Source of the DNA: Carposina sasakii
Lineage: Eukaryota > Arthropoda > Insecta > Lepidoptera > Carposinidae
Length of the DNA stretch: 64,000 nt
NCBI GenBank assembly: GCA_014607495.2
Contig: CP053170.1
Span: 1 to 64,000, forward strand
Direction: 5' to 3'
The position numbers and the translations under genes were made by a program. A model generated the notes under the pieces. That model saw nothing but the letters and a program-made list of their open reading frames with translations, was not told the origin of the DNA and made no database searches. This document shows, piece after piece, positions 54,347 to 64,000 of this stretch; position 1 is the first letter of the stretch, and every line of letters begins with the position of its first letter.

Positions 54347-54658
54347 TCACTTCATGTCTTTTAGCACTTGGTTCAGAGCCAAACATACTTCAGAAATAAT
54401 TCTACAGGTAGATATGAGTGTACTTGATATTTTAAATAGGTAGTGCAGGCTCCTATAACTGTCTCCTGTCGCAAGAAATCGCAGTGTTAATGCCAATCTT
54501 ATATTTGGAGGTATTGCTGCTCGCCAATATGTATCCTTTTTTGCAATAATTGGCGATATTTTTTGCAAAATATATTTAAAATCACTAGATGACATACGAA
54601 CAAAGTTATCGAATTCCCCTGTTGGTTCTGCAACAAGGTCGCTTAACAGATTGTTCAT
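54347..54658 (-). pseudogene. PIF/Harbinger transposase N-terminal fragment
   Basis: 103 residues starting MNNLLSDLVAEPTGEFDNFV, with FVRMSSSDFKYILQKISPI, WRAAIPPNIRLALTLRFLAT and GDSYRSLHYLFKIS, the helical domain before the DDE core in HARBI1-like proteins. The catalytic core is absent. Its 54418-54604 part is duplicated at 53935-54122. Confidence 0.72.
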
Positions 54659-55204
54659 GGTTTGCCTGAAAGAATTAAATATTACATAGTCATGCTACGT
54701 TAACATTCTTAACATAACATCATAACCTAAGTAAAATCTATGTACCTTGTCCTATTACGGTGAATAGTCAGCATCCACCATCGCCTTTTGCCTTCGTCAC
54801 TGCCTTTTGACCCATTTTTTTATAACTTTGTGGGCGGTACACACTTCTGTAATATTTGTAAACAGTATATACGAGTAAATAGCCGCAGACGTATTACTTC
54901 TACGTCCATCGTAAGTGGTTTGCCTGGCAGCAATGAGCCATGCGCCATTATGTGCACACCAAGTGATCATGGCCTACAGTTGTGCATTGCAAAGCGTGGC
55001 TCATCACAGGCCATTGTGTACTGGGGGCTTCACACGTGTCTGAAGTGTAGCAGCCCTTTTTAGTGCCGCTGCCCATTAATAAGGATTTACCAAGTTTTAT
55101 AACTTCATTGTTATCTTCACAGCTTCTTAGAATCATCTTCCACACTCCCAGCTTATCGGCGAACCAGCGTATATAAGCCCTACACATAGGTTAAGCGATA
55201 ATTT
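54659..55204. other. Spacer
   Basis: No recognised gene. Open frames on both strands (54788-55063 plus, 55187-54948 minus) are overlapping and unsupported. Confidence 0.35.
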
Positions 55205-55984
55205 TCCCGCCTCATCAGTGCCGGCGTCCCCCAACGCTTAGTCCTTTCTCCCATTCTTTACTCGCTCTACACGAGCGATATCCCCACACTCCAAACGTGG
55301 AGCTCGCCCTATTTGCGGATGACACGGCACTCTATACGTCGCACTGTAACCATGGGGTTATCTGCAAAACCCTGCAAAAAGCCGTCACCACCTTAGGCTC
55401 ATGGTTCCAGCGTTGGCGTATCGAGATCAACCCCGACAAAAGTGCAGCAATGCTCTTCGGTTGGACTAGCCCCGTACATCCCGGGCCGACGCCAGTCGGT
55501 CTCAGACATAAGACTGTTTGATCGCTCTATCCCTGGGTAGAGACGTACAAATACCTTGGTGTGGCCCTTGATCGTAAACTTCCGTTCAAAGCTCACATCA
55601 AGATAGTGTGATCGGGCGCGCTTTTTAGCAAGCCGCCTCTCCTCCATGTCATCTAAAAAGAGCAAACTTGGGCTTCGGCACAAGATTACTTACAACATGA
55701 TCATACGCTCGGTACTCGAGCGTAGTCTTCGCCCACATCCCACGATCCACTCTACCGAATGCAGGTGATCCAAAACGGGCTCCCCGTGGTACGTCCGGAA
55801 CTTGGATCTCCATCGAGACCTCGAGGTACCGACCCTCCGTAAATATATGAAGGACGCTTCATGTCGCTTCTTTGACGGTCTGTCTCACCACTCCAACCCA
55901 CTGGTTGTCACTTACCAGACCCGTTACTACCACTCGACGGGGCAGAGACGACGTCCCCGAAATGTACTCGCTTTAAATGGTTTA
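55205..55984 (+). pseudogene. Jockey-type LINE RT fragment
   Basis: Encodes SAGVPQ-like then LALFADDTALYTSH (Asp pair) and RWRIEINPDKSAAMLFG, then the C-terminal RT tail in shifting frames (ETYKYLGVALDRKLPFKAHI, PRNVLALNGL). Multiple stops. It is interrupted at TTA by the outer Harbinger and resumes at 63774. Confidence 0.75.
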
Positions 55985-56180
55985 TGGTAGAAACACACTT
56001 GTCCCACGTACGCAACGTACGCAATGCATTAAGGCGGAAACACATTATTAAAACGCGACGCGACGCAACGTGTCGACACCCGATATGCACCGTGCATATT
56101 ACCAACACGCGACGCTACGACATACTAGCAATTTCTGAATACAGTTAGCTAACAGCAGTGGAAGAGTATAGTTGTATACT

Positions 56181-58445
56181 ATGGATTTCATAAATAACGA
56201 GTCAGATGAAGACTTTGAAGACGATTTGATGAAAATTTTGGGTACATATATGATACTTAAACAACTCAAGAAAAAGAAAATGACTAGGCGTTACTGGGTA
56301 CATGAAATAAATCAAAAGAGAAGTATATGTGGTGAATATCATACTCTGTATCCAGACTTACTTCAAGACAGTGAAAGATATCATATGTATTTTCGGGTTA
56401 CTAAAACACAATTTGAAGAAATACACGAATTTATTCAAAGTGACATACATAAGAAAGACACGAAATTTCGCGAAGCCATTAGCACTAAAGAAAGACTTGC
56501 TATTTGTCTTAGGTAAGTATCTAATATAAAAAAAAACAATTATTATAACTATGGAATATCATATTGACCAACATTGTTATAAAACTCTTTCAAATTTAAA
56601 TTTCTTTGCTGCGATTGTTCAGAGTCTACGCGTACTTCTGGAAGTTCATATTGAACTGATAGTGAATTATCGTCATTGCTATATTCAGTCGAAATTGGAT
56701 TTGACATTATTTGATTTGTATTTAAATTATATATGTACATAGAATCACTTGTTCTTTGGTTATTCATCTGTGTGTTTTCTTTGTCTGGTATTACAATGCG
56801 CGTGTATGTACTTTGTCCTGGTTTTACAATCAATGGTTTGGTTACATTTTGAATTATTTTGTTCGCAGTTACATTAATCGGAGTATTCAGAATTCGTTCA
56901 CAATTATTTAACATTTTCATTTCCGAATCGTGTATAACCCTGTGTAATTGAAATTTTATTTCAGCTTGGTCCGTTTTAGGTAACTTTTTTAGTTGCTTAC
57001 TCATTGATAAAAAGAAATAGTCATTTTCGTCCATATCAGTTGCTGATCTCTTCTGTCTTATATCCTGCGACGCTTTCATTACATCAACCATTTCTTTTAA
57101 TAAATTATTGTCATTTTCACTTTTGTTTGTACGTCTCGGAGTAAAACTTGCAGCAGATGCCCTTGAAGAGGTCCTTGTTGTATGCATAATGGTGGGAGGT
57201 GAAAGTGCAGAATTTTCAGAAAATTGCAATTCAGAATCTTGTGTTGAATCGTCAACATTTGCATCACCTAAGTTTGTAACTGTGGATCTTCCTTCAATAT
57301 GTGGTAACAGAAATTCCATTTGTTTTTCAAATTTCCAAGGAACTGTACTAGTGGCTGCTTGACCACTCTTCTTGCGACGTCTTTTTAATGCATTGGTAAA
57401 GCAATTCCTTAATTTTCCCCATTTGTTTTTTATGTCTTCAACTGAAACAAAAGATAATCATATTGTGTACATATTTCCTTATTTATATCTTAAACATAAA
57501 AAATTATATGTATTTTTTGTTGCAGGTTTTTAGCTACGGGCAGTTCATTCAGATCAATAGGATTCAACTATCGAATGGGATTCAGTACCGTAAGAGAAAT
57601 AGTACAAGACGTTTGCGATGCAATTTGGAAGAAAATGGGTCCAATTTATATGCCAAAACCTACAACTGCAATGTGGGAAGAATCTGAAAATGGTTTTAGA
57701 AATTATTGGAATTTTCCTAATTGCTGTGGGGCACTAGACGGAAACATGTGAACATTACTTGTCCTATAAACGGTGGTTCGAATTATTGGAATTATAAGGG
57801 GACAAATTCAATCGTACTACTGGCCTTAGTAGATCCAAAGTATAGATTCTTAGTTATAGATGTTGGATCGTATGGTAAAAACAGCGATGGTGGGGTATTG
57901 GATAATTCCGTCTTAGGCAAATTAATGCAAGATGGAAACATAGAATTTCCGGCCCCTAAACCATTAACTCTGAATTCAGAACCCTTGCCACATGTGATTG
58001 TTGCAGATGAAGCTTTTCCCTTAAAACCAATTGTAATGCGACCCTACAGCAAGAATGATGTTCGTAACAATGAATCCAATAAAATATTCAATTATCGGCT
58101 GAGTCGTGCCCGACGTATAGTCGAGAATGCCTTTGGCATTTTGAGATCAGATGGCGTGTTTTTGCTGGTCCTATGGCTGTTCAACCGAACATGGTTGACA
58201 AAATTATTCTGGCAACATGTTGCCTACATAACTATTTAGGCACGGATGATTTGCCTTCAGATCGTGATGATGATTCACTGCAGGCGAATTCGACAGAATC
58301 TACAGCTTTTGACCACTTAAATCCCATTCGTAGAAATTCTACACAATATGCTTTTTCAGTAAGAAACAAATTCAAGGAATATTTTAGTACTGAAGGCGCC
58401 GTTCCGTGGCAACTTGATATTGTGAGAAGAGGTAGACAAAATTAA
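56181..58445 (+). pseudogene. H2 PIF/Harbinger DDE transposase, two exons, broken
   Basis: Exon 1 (56181-56512) starts MDFINNESDEDFEDDLMK, includes RRYWVHEINQKR and ends TKERLAICLR at AG/GTAAGT. Exon 2 (from 57526, after TTGTTGCAG) reads FLATGSSFRSIGFNYRMGF. DDE motifs: GALDG with His-Val-Asn-Ile after a break in the A run 57742-57744 (first Asp), VIVADEAFPL (second Asp) and RRIVENAFGIL (Glu). A second break occurs near 58145. The C-terminus ends GAVPWQLDIVRRG. The ATG at 56181 starts the conserved frame. Exon 2 sits inside the MADF intron. Confidence 0.88.
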
Positions 58446-58676
58446 AAACTCCCAAAAGTTACTTAACGGTATAGGCGTATTAAATTTCAATTTATTTTGT
58501 ACTATAATATACTATAATAAATATTATTTTTAATAAAACTTACCGTGTGTGTTCATTTGCTCGGCAATTTCTTCCCATGCATTATTTCTCACAGTATGAT
58601 CCCTGTATATAGCTAAATTCATGTCATATAGAACAGGATATCGTTTTACCAACTCAATTAATTGTTCGTCGGTCAT
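56549..58676 (-). CDS. H2 MADF/BESS protein, two exons, intact
   Basis: Exon 1 (58676-58544) encodes MTDEQLIELVKRYPVLYDM and NNAWEEIAEQMNTH, the first half of MADF, ending at G/GTAAGT. Exon 2 (57441-56549, after TTTCAG) rejoins in phase with DIKNKWGKLRNCF and TNALKRRRKKSGQ. It continues to MEFLLPHIEGRSTVTNLG and the BESS motif (DYFFLSMSKQLKKLPKTDQA), and ends NLKEFYNNVGQYDIP. No stop or frame break. It would bind DNA and help the transposase. Exon 2 lies in the transposase intron on the other strand. Confidence 0.85.
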
Positions 58677-59203
58677 TTCGCTAAATAAATGAAAAAAATT
58701 TAATATGAAATTGGCATAAAGTGACAGTTCTCGAACAAATGACGCGTGGCGTCGTGTGTTGTCTAGAAACATACTGCGCGCGCCGCGTCGGATGGCGTGT
58801 TTACCCCCACCATGGGCGACACACAGATCTGGCACGTCTGGATCAGGTGGCGTGTGCGCGCGTTGCGTCGCGTCGCGTGTTCAAAGTGTGATTCTGGTCT
58901 ATAGAAAACCATACATTTGATTCGACTCAACACGCATCGCGTTTCATCGGGTCGCGTCGCGTTTTAATAATGTGTTTCCGGCATTATGATATCTGGACCC
59001 TGATATTTGTATGCTTAGAAACATACTTGTCATACGCAATGCTATCCCATGCGTCCCATGCAACGTTCGACCTGTCGCGCCAGATCGGCGTGGGAACGTG
59101 GAGGGGATAATCACACGCGTTCCCACGCGTACGATCAGTGTGTTTCTAGATCTTACATTCCTAGCGCGTCAGTCAGACATAGACAGGTCACGCTCGCGTT
59201 GCA

Positions 59204-62183
59204 ATGGGAGATGAACAACTAATTGAATTGGTTAGGCGATATGAAGCCATTTATAATATTAAGTGTAAAGAATATCGGGATATTACTTTACGCAATGCGG
59301 CATGGGAAGAGATAGCAAAACTACATGGCAAGACTAGTAAGCACTCGTGCTACAATATTTTTCTTATACGTCTTATAACATGAAGGGACACGTAAATGAC
59401 TTGTTTTAGAAAATTAGTTTTGAATCTAAAATGTCGGGCTTGAAATAAACAATTCAATTTAAAGTAAGTTATAAAAGTATTCGTGTATAACAAAAGTTCC
59501 TAAAAGTGATTAGACATGGTCTTTCCGTGTAACCTTCATAACTAAAATGTAGGTACCTACTTACAGCCAATTTCAATAACCGATCATGAGAGATTTTTCG
59601 CATATTTCAGAGTTAAATTTCAATTGTTTTCATACAAAATTTCAAATGTCACATCTTTAAATATAATAAATCTGTAACTCAAGTTTTTCTGTACATTGGA
59701 GATATGGCAGTAAAAAAAATTATAGGGCCTTTTGAGAACTAATAGAAGCCAAAACAGCACTTTTTAGAATTTTTGTCTGTCTGTATGTCTGTCTGTATGT
59801 TTGTTCGCGCATCACGCAAAAACTACTGGATGGAATTAAATGCGGTTTTCGCTATTTTATAGTGGGAGGGCTAACTTAAAAACTGGTATATGTTTTATCT
59901 TAATATGACACTTTATTGTAGTCCGCGCGGACGGAGTCGCGGGCGTCCACTAGTCTGAAATATGCAAAAAATCTCTCGAGATTGATTATAGAAATTGGCT
60001 TTTAATGACTCGAGTTAGTAATAACCTTACGTCCCGTGATATACGTAATATTTTTCATCACACTTTCGTTCACTCTTGTGAGTAAAACGCAAAGGACAAT
60101 GCAAATATTTGTATAGACTCTGGTACCCGCTCCAATAGGGTTGTGTAATTCATTTTTAGAGAAGGTATTAACTTACAGAATAAGAATTTATGTGTACGTG
60201 TAAAAAACAATTTCAGGGCATAGACGTCGGACAATAAAACACATAAATTATCTATTGATTGATTTATTTTTAAAATAGGTATGTACCTATCCTGTTTAAT
60301 TATTTGTGTACTTTGCATTCCTCTTCTCACCATATTTAATTGCCACGGCACTGAACCCTCGCATGAGACAAAATATTGTTTAAATTTTTCTCTAATGGTG
60401 TTGGCATATTGTGTTGGGTTCCTCCTAAGACCATCCAATGTATGTAATGATTGTTGTGTCGCTGTCCTGGGTTTTGCAGATATTTCATTGTGTATCTCAA
60501 AAGTTGTACCTAAATAGTTATGAAGGCAGCATGCAGCCATAACTATTTTATCAACCATTTTTGGCTGTACCTGGATGGGTCCTTGAAATACCCGCCATCT
60601 TGCTCTTAATATTCCGAATGCATTTTCCACGATTCTTCTGGCCCGTGAAAGTCGATAGTTGAAAATTTTATTTGGTTCATTATTAAGCAAAGCATTTTTG
60701 CTATAAGGCCTCAGTAGATAATGTTTAAGAGGAAATGCTTCATCAGCGACTATAACATATGGAAGTGGTTCTGACCCGGGCATAAGAGGTTGATCTTCTG
60801 GTACGTTTAATTTATTATTTTCTAATAGTTTACCAAGGATCGATTTTTCGAAAATTCCTCCGTCGCTATTTCTTCCGTAGGAGCCCACGTCTATTACTAC
60901 AAATTTGTAATGAGCATCTACCAAAGCCAGAAGTACAATGGAATGCTGACCTTTGTAATTCCAATAATCCGAGCCACCATTGATAGGACACTTTATGTTT
61001 ATGTGCTTACCATCGAGAGCACCAATGAGATTTGGAAAATTCCAAAATCGTTCAAAATCAGCTGCTATTTGTTTCCACATTTCTGATGTTGGTTGCGGCA
61101 TCACAATAGGGCTAATATTCTTCCAAATCGCTTCACAAACCTCCATCACAATTATGCGTACAGTCGAAAATCCCATACGAAAACTGAATCCGATACTTCG
61201 AAATGAATTACCCGTAGCCAGGAATCTGTAATATACAAAAAGATTTGTATTTAAACTTCCGTGAGACATTTTAACAATAATATTCTATGTCTTAATTTCT
61301 TTTTGCAGTTGAGGAGTGTAAAGAAAATTGGAATAAGTTGCGCAATTGCTACAATAATGCTATGAAACGGCGCCAAAAGAAAAGTGGCCAAGCTGGAAAA
61401 AAGATTGCGCCTTGGCGGTTTGAACATCAAATGGGATTTTTAAAGCCATATTTGGAGGGACGCCCTACTACAGGCAATCTTGAACAAGACCTCGATAACA
61501 GCACTATGTCCAGTGAAGAATTTCTACCCTTTCTTGAAAGTCCGGAATGTCCTGAAAGTAATTTCTCCAGCGCCAGTACTCCCACGTCGAACGCGTCGTA
61601 TAAAAGAAAGGCAAGTTGCGATAATTACTTAGATGATATGATGCAATTAATGAAAACGACTCAAGAAAATAGGATGAAAAAACAAGAAATGGACGATTTA
61701 GATACCTTCTTTTTCAGCATGAGTAAAACGATAAAGAAACTTCCAAAACTGGATCAAATTAAAATTAAAATGGATTTGCTTAAAGCTGTTAGTGAAGCAG
61801 AAATCAAACAACTGGAAGCACAACAAAATACATTGAGGACACCAATTACTATTAGGAGTCAGATAAGCAGCCGAAGTCGTGATAATGCAAATGCTTCTGG
61901 TAGTTTTGCACAACCCCATACATCATATTCTTCCCCAACTTATTTAGCCGAACTGCCCAATACAGAAGTTTCAGTTGAAGCTACTAATCAGATAAGGTGC
62001 CCAGGCCACGATAATGTTAATGCTTCTGGTAGTCTTGTAGTACAACCCCGCACATTATATACTTCCCCAACGTATATAGTTGAACTGCCCAATACACAAG
62101 ATTCATCCGATGCCGCTAATGATGAACAAACTTTTGAAGCTCAAAATATTCGCCGTTTTTATGAAAATAATAATTTACAATAA
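59204..62183 (+). CDS. H3 MADF/BESS protein, two exons, intact
   Basis: Exon 1 (59204-59336) starts MGDEQLIELVRRYEAIYNI, includes NAAWEEIAKLHGKT and ends A/GTAAGC. Exon 2 (61309-62183, after TTTTTGCAG) rejoins in phase: IEECKENWNKLRNCY, then NAMKRRQKKSGQAGK. Its BESS motif is DTFFFSMSKTIKKLPKLDQI. A tail has two near-repeats with SYSSPTYLAELPNT and LYTSPTYIVELPNT, ending NIRRFYENNNLQ. It is related to the H2 protein, with no break seen. The 1.97-kb intron contains the transposase's exon 2 on the other strand and a MITE. Confidence 0.87.
59565..60002. mobile_element. MITE with about 46-bp TIRs, holding a Helitron end
   Basis: Left arm AGCCAATTTCAATAACCGAT then GAGAGATTTTTCGCATATTT. The right arm is its inverse, with differences. 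Near the right arm a GC-rich CCGCGCGGACGGAGTCGCGG...CTAGT (about 59921-59955) looks like a Helitron 3' end. Simple TCTGTCTGTATG repeats at 59775 belong to the same insert. No coding potential. Confidence 0.7.
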
Positions 62184-62529
62184 AAATATTCTAAACCATT
62201 TATATTTCTTTTATTTATTTATAACACCTATACAGGGTGTAACAAAAGGGGTATGTTAAGCGGAATGCTATGTAAATAGCATAGACTCGAAATCACATGT
62301 TTATTTTTCAGAGCTATGGAAGAAAGACTACCTATGTTATGTGTCGACATTCTTTTTACCGACAATAGCGTCATGCATAAAATGCATCATGTTAGCATTT
62401 TAAATGCTTTTTACCCCGTTTATGAAAACCATCGTCTAGCTTCGGATATAATAACCATTATTATGAATCAATAAACACACCGAATCGTTTATTTGATAAC
62501 GTCGTAGTTAAAATAAATAACGTCGAGAC
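62184..62529. other. Spacer with element end
   Basis: Contains ACAGGGTGTAACAAAAGGGG at about 62234, which looks like the terminus of the following ISL2EU-type insertion. No gene. Confidence 0.35.
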
Positions 62530-62995
62530 TTTGTACGAACGGAAACAAATCTACCATTTCTAAATGATTTTCAACGATTAAAAGAGGAATGTATAGTCCT
62601 TCACGCTAATCACGCTTTAGGAACTTATAATATAAAACTGGCAAAATAGTATGTTGCAGAACATTTCCGCGATGGTGTTTATTTAATGGAATTATATAGA
62701 CAGGGGTCATTACATGATTTAAACAGATGCAATATTCTGTAAACTAATGTGTGGTTGCTTCGAATTAAAATGCAATCGCGGCATGTCAGATCGCGCACAT
62801 GTACCTACATTTTAATAGATAAAGACCAAATCGGTAGAAATGCGATAGTTGAGCATTACGGTTCAAGAACAGGTAGAAAAACAATAGGAAGTTGTGCCCA
62901 CATAGTTCCAGTTTTGTGTTTTCAGGGTTAGGACGGTACGAGCTTTTCATTGCACCCGCAGAACATTTATTAGATGTTATAATTGATCATTACCA
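62530..62995 (+). pseudogene. ISL2EU-like transposase C-terminal fragment
   Basis: Related to the C-terminal part at 21104-21787. It encodes SRHVRSRTCTYILIDKD, then a Gly/Cys stretch (GRKTIGSCAHI) where the SWIM-like Cys-His should be, and ends near AEHLLDVIIDHYH. Stops and breaks are present, and one SWIM Cys is lost. It lies in the transposase intron of H3. Confidence 0.7.
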
Positions 62996-63773
62996 TTGAT
63001 ATTTAAACAAAAGGTATCAATAATTAATAGTTATCAACAAAAATGGGTGTTTTATTTAACCAATCTTTGGTATTTTTTTGCAGTGATACCCGGTCTTTAT
63101 TGGGGTTAACAAGTATTAAGGGGGTCTTTAGAAGTACAATAAATTAAGTTACAACACATTTTATTTCTGTTGGTTTTACGCCCAGCTCCCATACAAAAAT
63201 GCCCGTGATTCTTTTTTCTATATGTAATATTTCCACGGGTTTGAAATAATACTTTATTACTTTAAAAGTGGCAACCATAACTGCAAGGAAATTATGGCAG
63301 TACATACTTACCGTAGACAAACTGCTAGTCGTTCTCTGGTACTTATTGGTTTCCGAAAATTGGTATGTTCTTTCTTTATGTCACACTCAATTATACTGTG
63401 AATCTCCTCAAATTGTACTTTAGTCATACGGAAGTACATAAAAAATCGGTCCCCATCACATTCCAACCTCTGCAATAATGTGTGGTATTCACCAACATTT
63501 TCTCTCTCTTTATTTATATCATGAACCCAATATCTTCTCTGTTTTCTTTTTTTTTGTTTGTGACGCGGAGATATTCATTTAAAAATAACAATGCTAAATC
63601 GTCTTCAAATTCACTTTCAGAATCGGAAAACATTGTACATTTGTGCACCGGGAGAACTAACAACAGCGTCTGATGTCAATACACGTAGTATACGTGGGAC
63701 AAGTGTGCACACAATCTCTCCCACGTCGCATTGCATACGTTGCGTACGTGGGACAAGTGTGTTTCTACCCTTA

Positions 63774-64000
63774 AACCATTCGGTTGTGCGCCTTCAGCAC
63801 ACGACACGCAGTACGGTGAAGATGACAAAGCCCTTCAGGCTATCATCAGTTTATCATACAAAAAAAGAAAGAAAAAAGCGATCATTCTATTCTATTCCTT
63901 CAGTGTGTTCTTAGACGAAACTCTTGTTCGAAAGTAATAAATAAGTTTTGTAATGAAATCTTTACTTTTGAAACAGTAACGTAACCCTAAGTCACGAAGT
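63774..64000 (+). other. LINE 3' part after H3 insertion, to window end
   Basis: Continues the Jockey-type fragment interrupted at 55984 (the TTA of the TSD joins them). Short open frames only. The element's end lies beyond the window. Confidence 0.4.

Larger units (their letters stand above)
56032..58983. mobile_element. PIF/Harbinger element H2 (nested)
   Basis: TIR GGAAACACATTATTAAAACG followed by CGACGCGAC, matched in inverse at the right end. TSD TTA at 56029-56031 and 58984-58986. Its subterminal region is rich in GCGACGC. Genes are a transposase (+) and a MADF/BESS protein (-). It inserted 47 bp inside H3. Confidence 0.92.
60070..63633 (-). pseudogene. H3 PIF/Harbinger DDE transposase, one A-run frame break
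   Basis: Exon 1 (63633-63312) starts MFSDSESEFEDDLALLFLN, includes RRYWVHDINKER and ends STRERLAVCLR at G/GTAAGT. The A9 run at 63551-63559 puts the two halves out of frame; one more base would restore it. Exon 2 (61225-60070, after ATTACAG) is uninterrupted: FLATGNSFRSIGFSFRMGF, GALDGKHINIKCP (first Asp), VIVADEAFPLKHY (second Asp), RRIVENAFGILRAR (Glu), SVPWQLNMVRRG. Exon 1 lies near the right TIR. The intron holds the MADF exon 2 on the other strand. Apart from the A run it looks complete, and the break may be a sequencing error. Confidence 0.88.
55985..63770. mobile_element. PIF/Harbinger element H3 (outer)
   Basis: TIR of about 38 bp: GGTAGAAACACACTTGTCCC then CACGTACGCAACGTACG at the left, and the matching reverse complement at the right. 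TSD TTA at 55982-55984 and 63771-63773. It contains H2 (56032-58983) just inside its left TIR. It carries a MADF/BESS gene (+) and a transposase (-), interlocked. It also holds a MITE with a Helitron end (59565-60002) and an ISL2EU fragment (62530-62995). A shorter ACGTGGGACAAGTGTG copy sits subterminally at 63690. Confidence 0.92.

Noticed and set aside
54788..55187. Overlapping Cys-containing ORFs on both strands
   Set aside because: No recognised motif, overlapping each other and between transposon fragments.

Overview
This window is animal nuclear DNA, most likely from a moth or butterfly (Lepidoptera). The evidence is indirect: a short Helitron with the Lepidoptera-typical 5' TCTATACTAATATTAT / 3' CTAG ends, LINE 3' tails of lepidopteran type, tRNA-derived SINEs, a tRNA-Trp-like primer site behind an LTR, and GT/AG introns. 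I recognise no ordinary single-copy host gene. Almost everything is mobile DNA, with elements inserted inside other elements. Many element borders could be read directly from terminal inverted repeats (TIRs) and target-site duplications (TSDs).

Layout. 1-2.8 kb: a non-LTR retrotransposon cut by the window edge. 2.9-5.8 kb: a decayed minus-strand copy of an unclassified, DDE-like transposase gene, split by a hAT MITE. 5.8-8.2 kb: a decayed hAT transposon with perfect 8-bp TSDs. 8.5-8.8 kb: a minisatellite. 9.4-11.5 kb: BEL/Pao gag and leader on the minus strand. 11.5-12.1 kb: a gypsy integrase tail. 12.1-16.0 kb: a long pogo-like element. 16.3-20.6 kb: an LTR-like sequence plus an unrecognised, apparently multi-exon gene that is split by a LINE. 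20.7-23.3 kb: an ISL2EU/Kolobok-like element. 23.7-35.6 kb: a Polinton/adintovirus-like element. It has DNA polymerase B on the plus strand and a capsid/protease gene cluster on the minus strand, and the two are separated by a PIF/Harbinger element at 28.5-32.1 kb. 35.8-42.0 kb: a second, better preserved copy of the unclassified DDE-like element, with matching TIRs. 42.7-51.2 kb: a Transib/RAG1-like element whose TIRs start with CACAGTG and whose TSD is CGGGG. A LINE has inserted in its left TIR, and an apparently intact piggyBac has inserted in its transposase gene. 51.7-54 kb: a broken gypsy-type retroelement with an internal 45-bp minisatellite. 54-56 kb: Harbinger and LINE fragments. 56.0-63.8 kb: a PIF/Harbinger element that contains a second PIF/Harbinger.

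How the genes work together. Each of the three full Harbinger elements carries two genes on opposite strands: a DDE transposase and a MADF/BESS DNA-binding protein. The genes are interlocked: exon 2 of each lies inside the intron of the other. In the Polinton, the minus-strand cluster reads pX-like, protease, penton, a 47-residue protein, then major capsid, and the last three are joined by 4-nt ATGA overlaps. The most interesting items are the RAG1-like element with ~440-bp TIRs and an RSS-like heptamer, the unclassified DDE-like transposon, the interlocked Harbinger genes, and the unrecognised gene at 16.6-20.6 kb. Many genes are broken by single-base changes in A/T runs, so some breaks may be sequencing or assembly errors.
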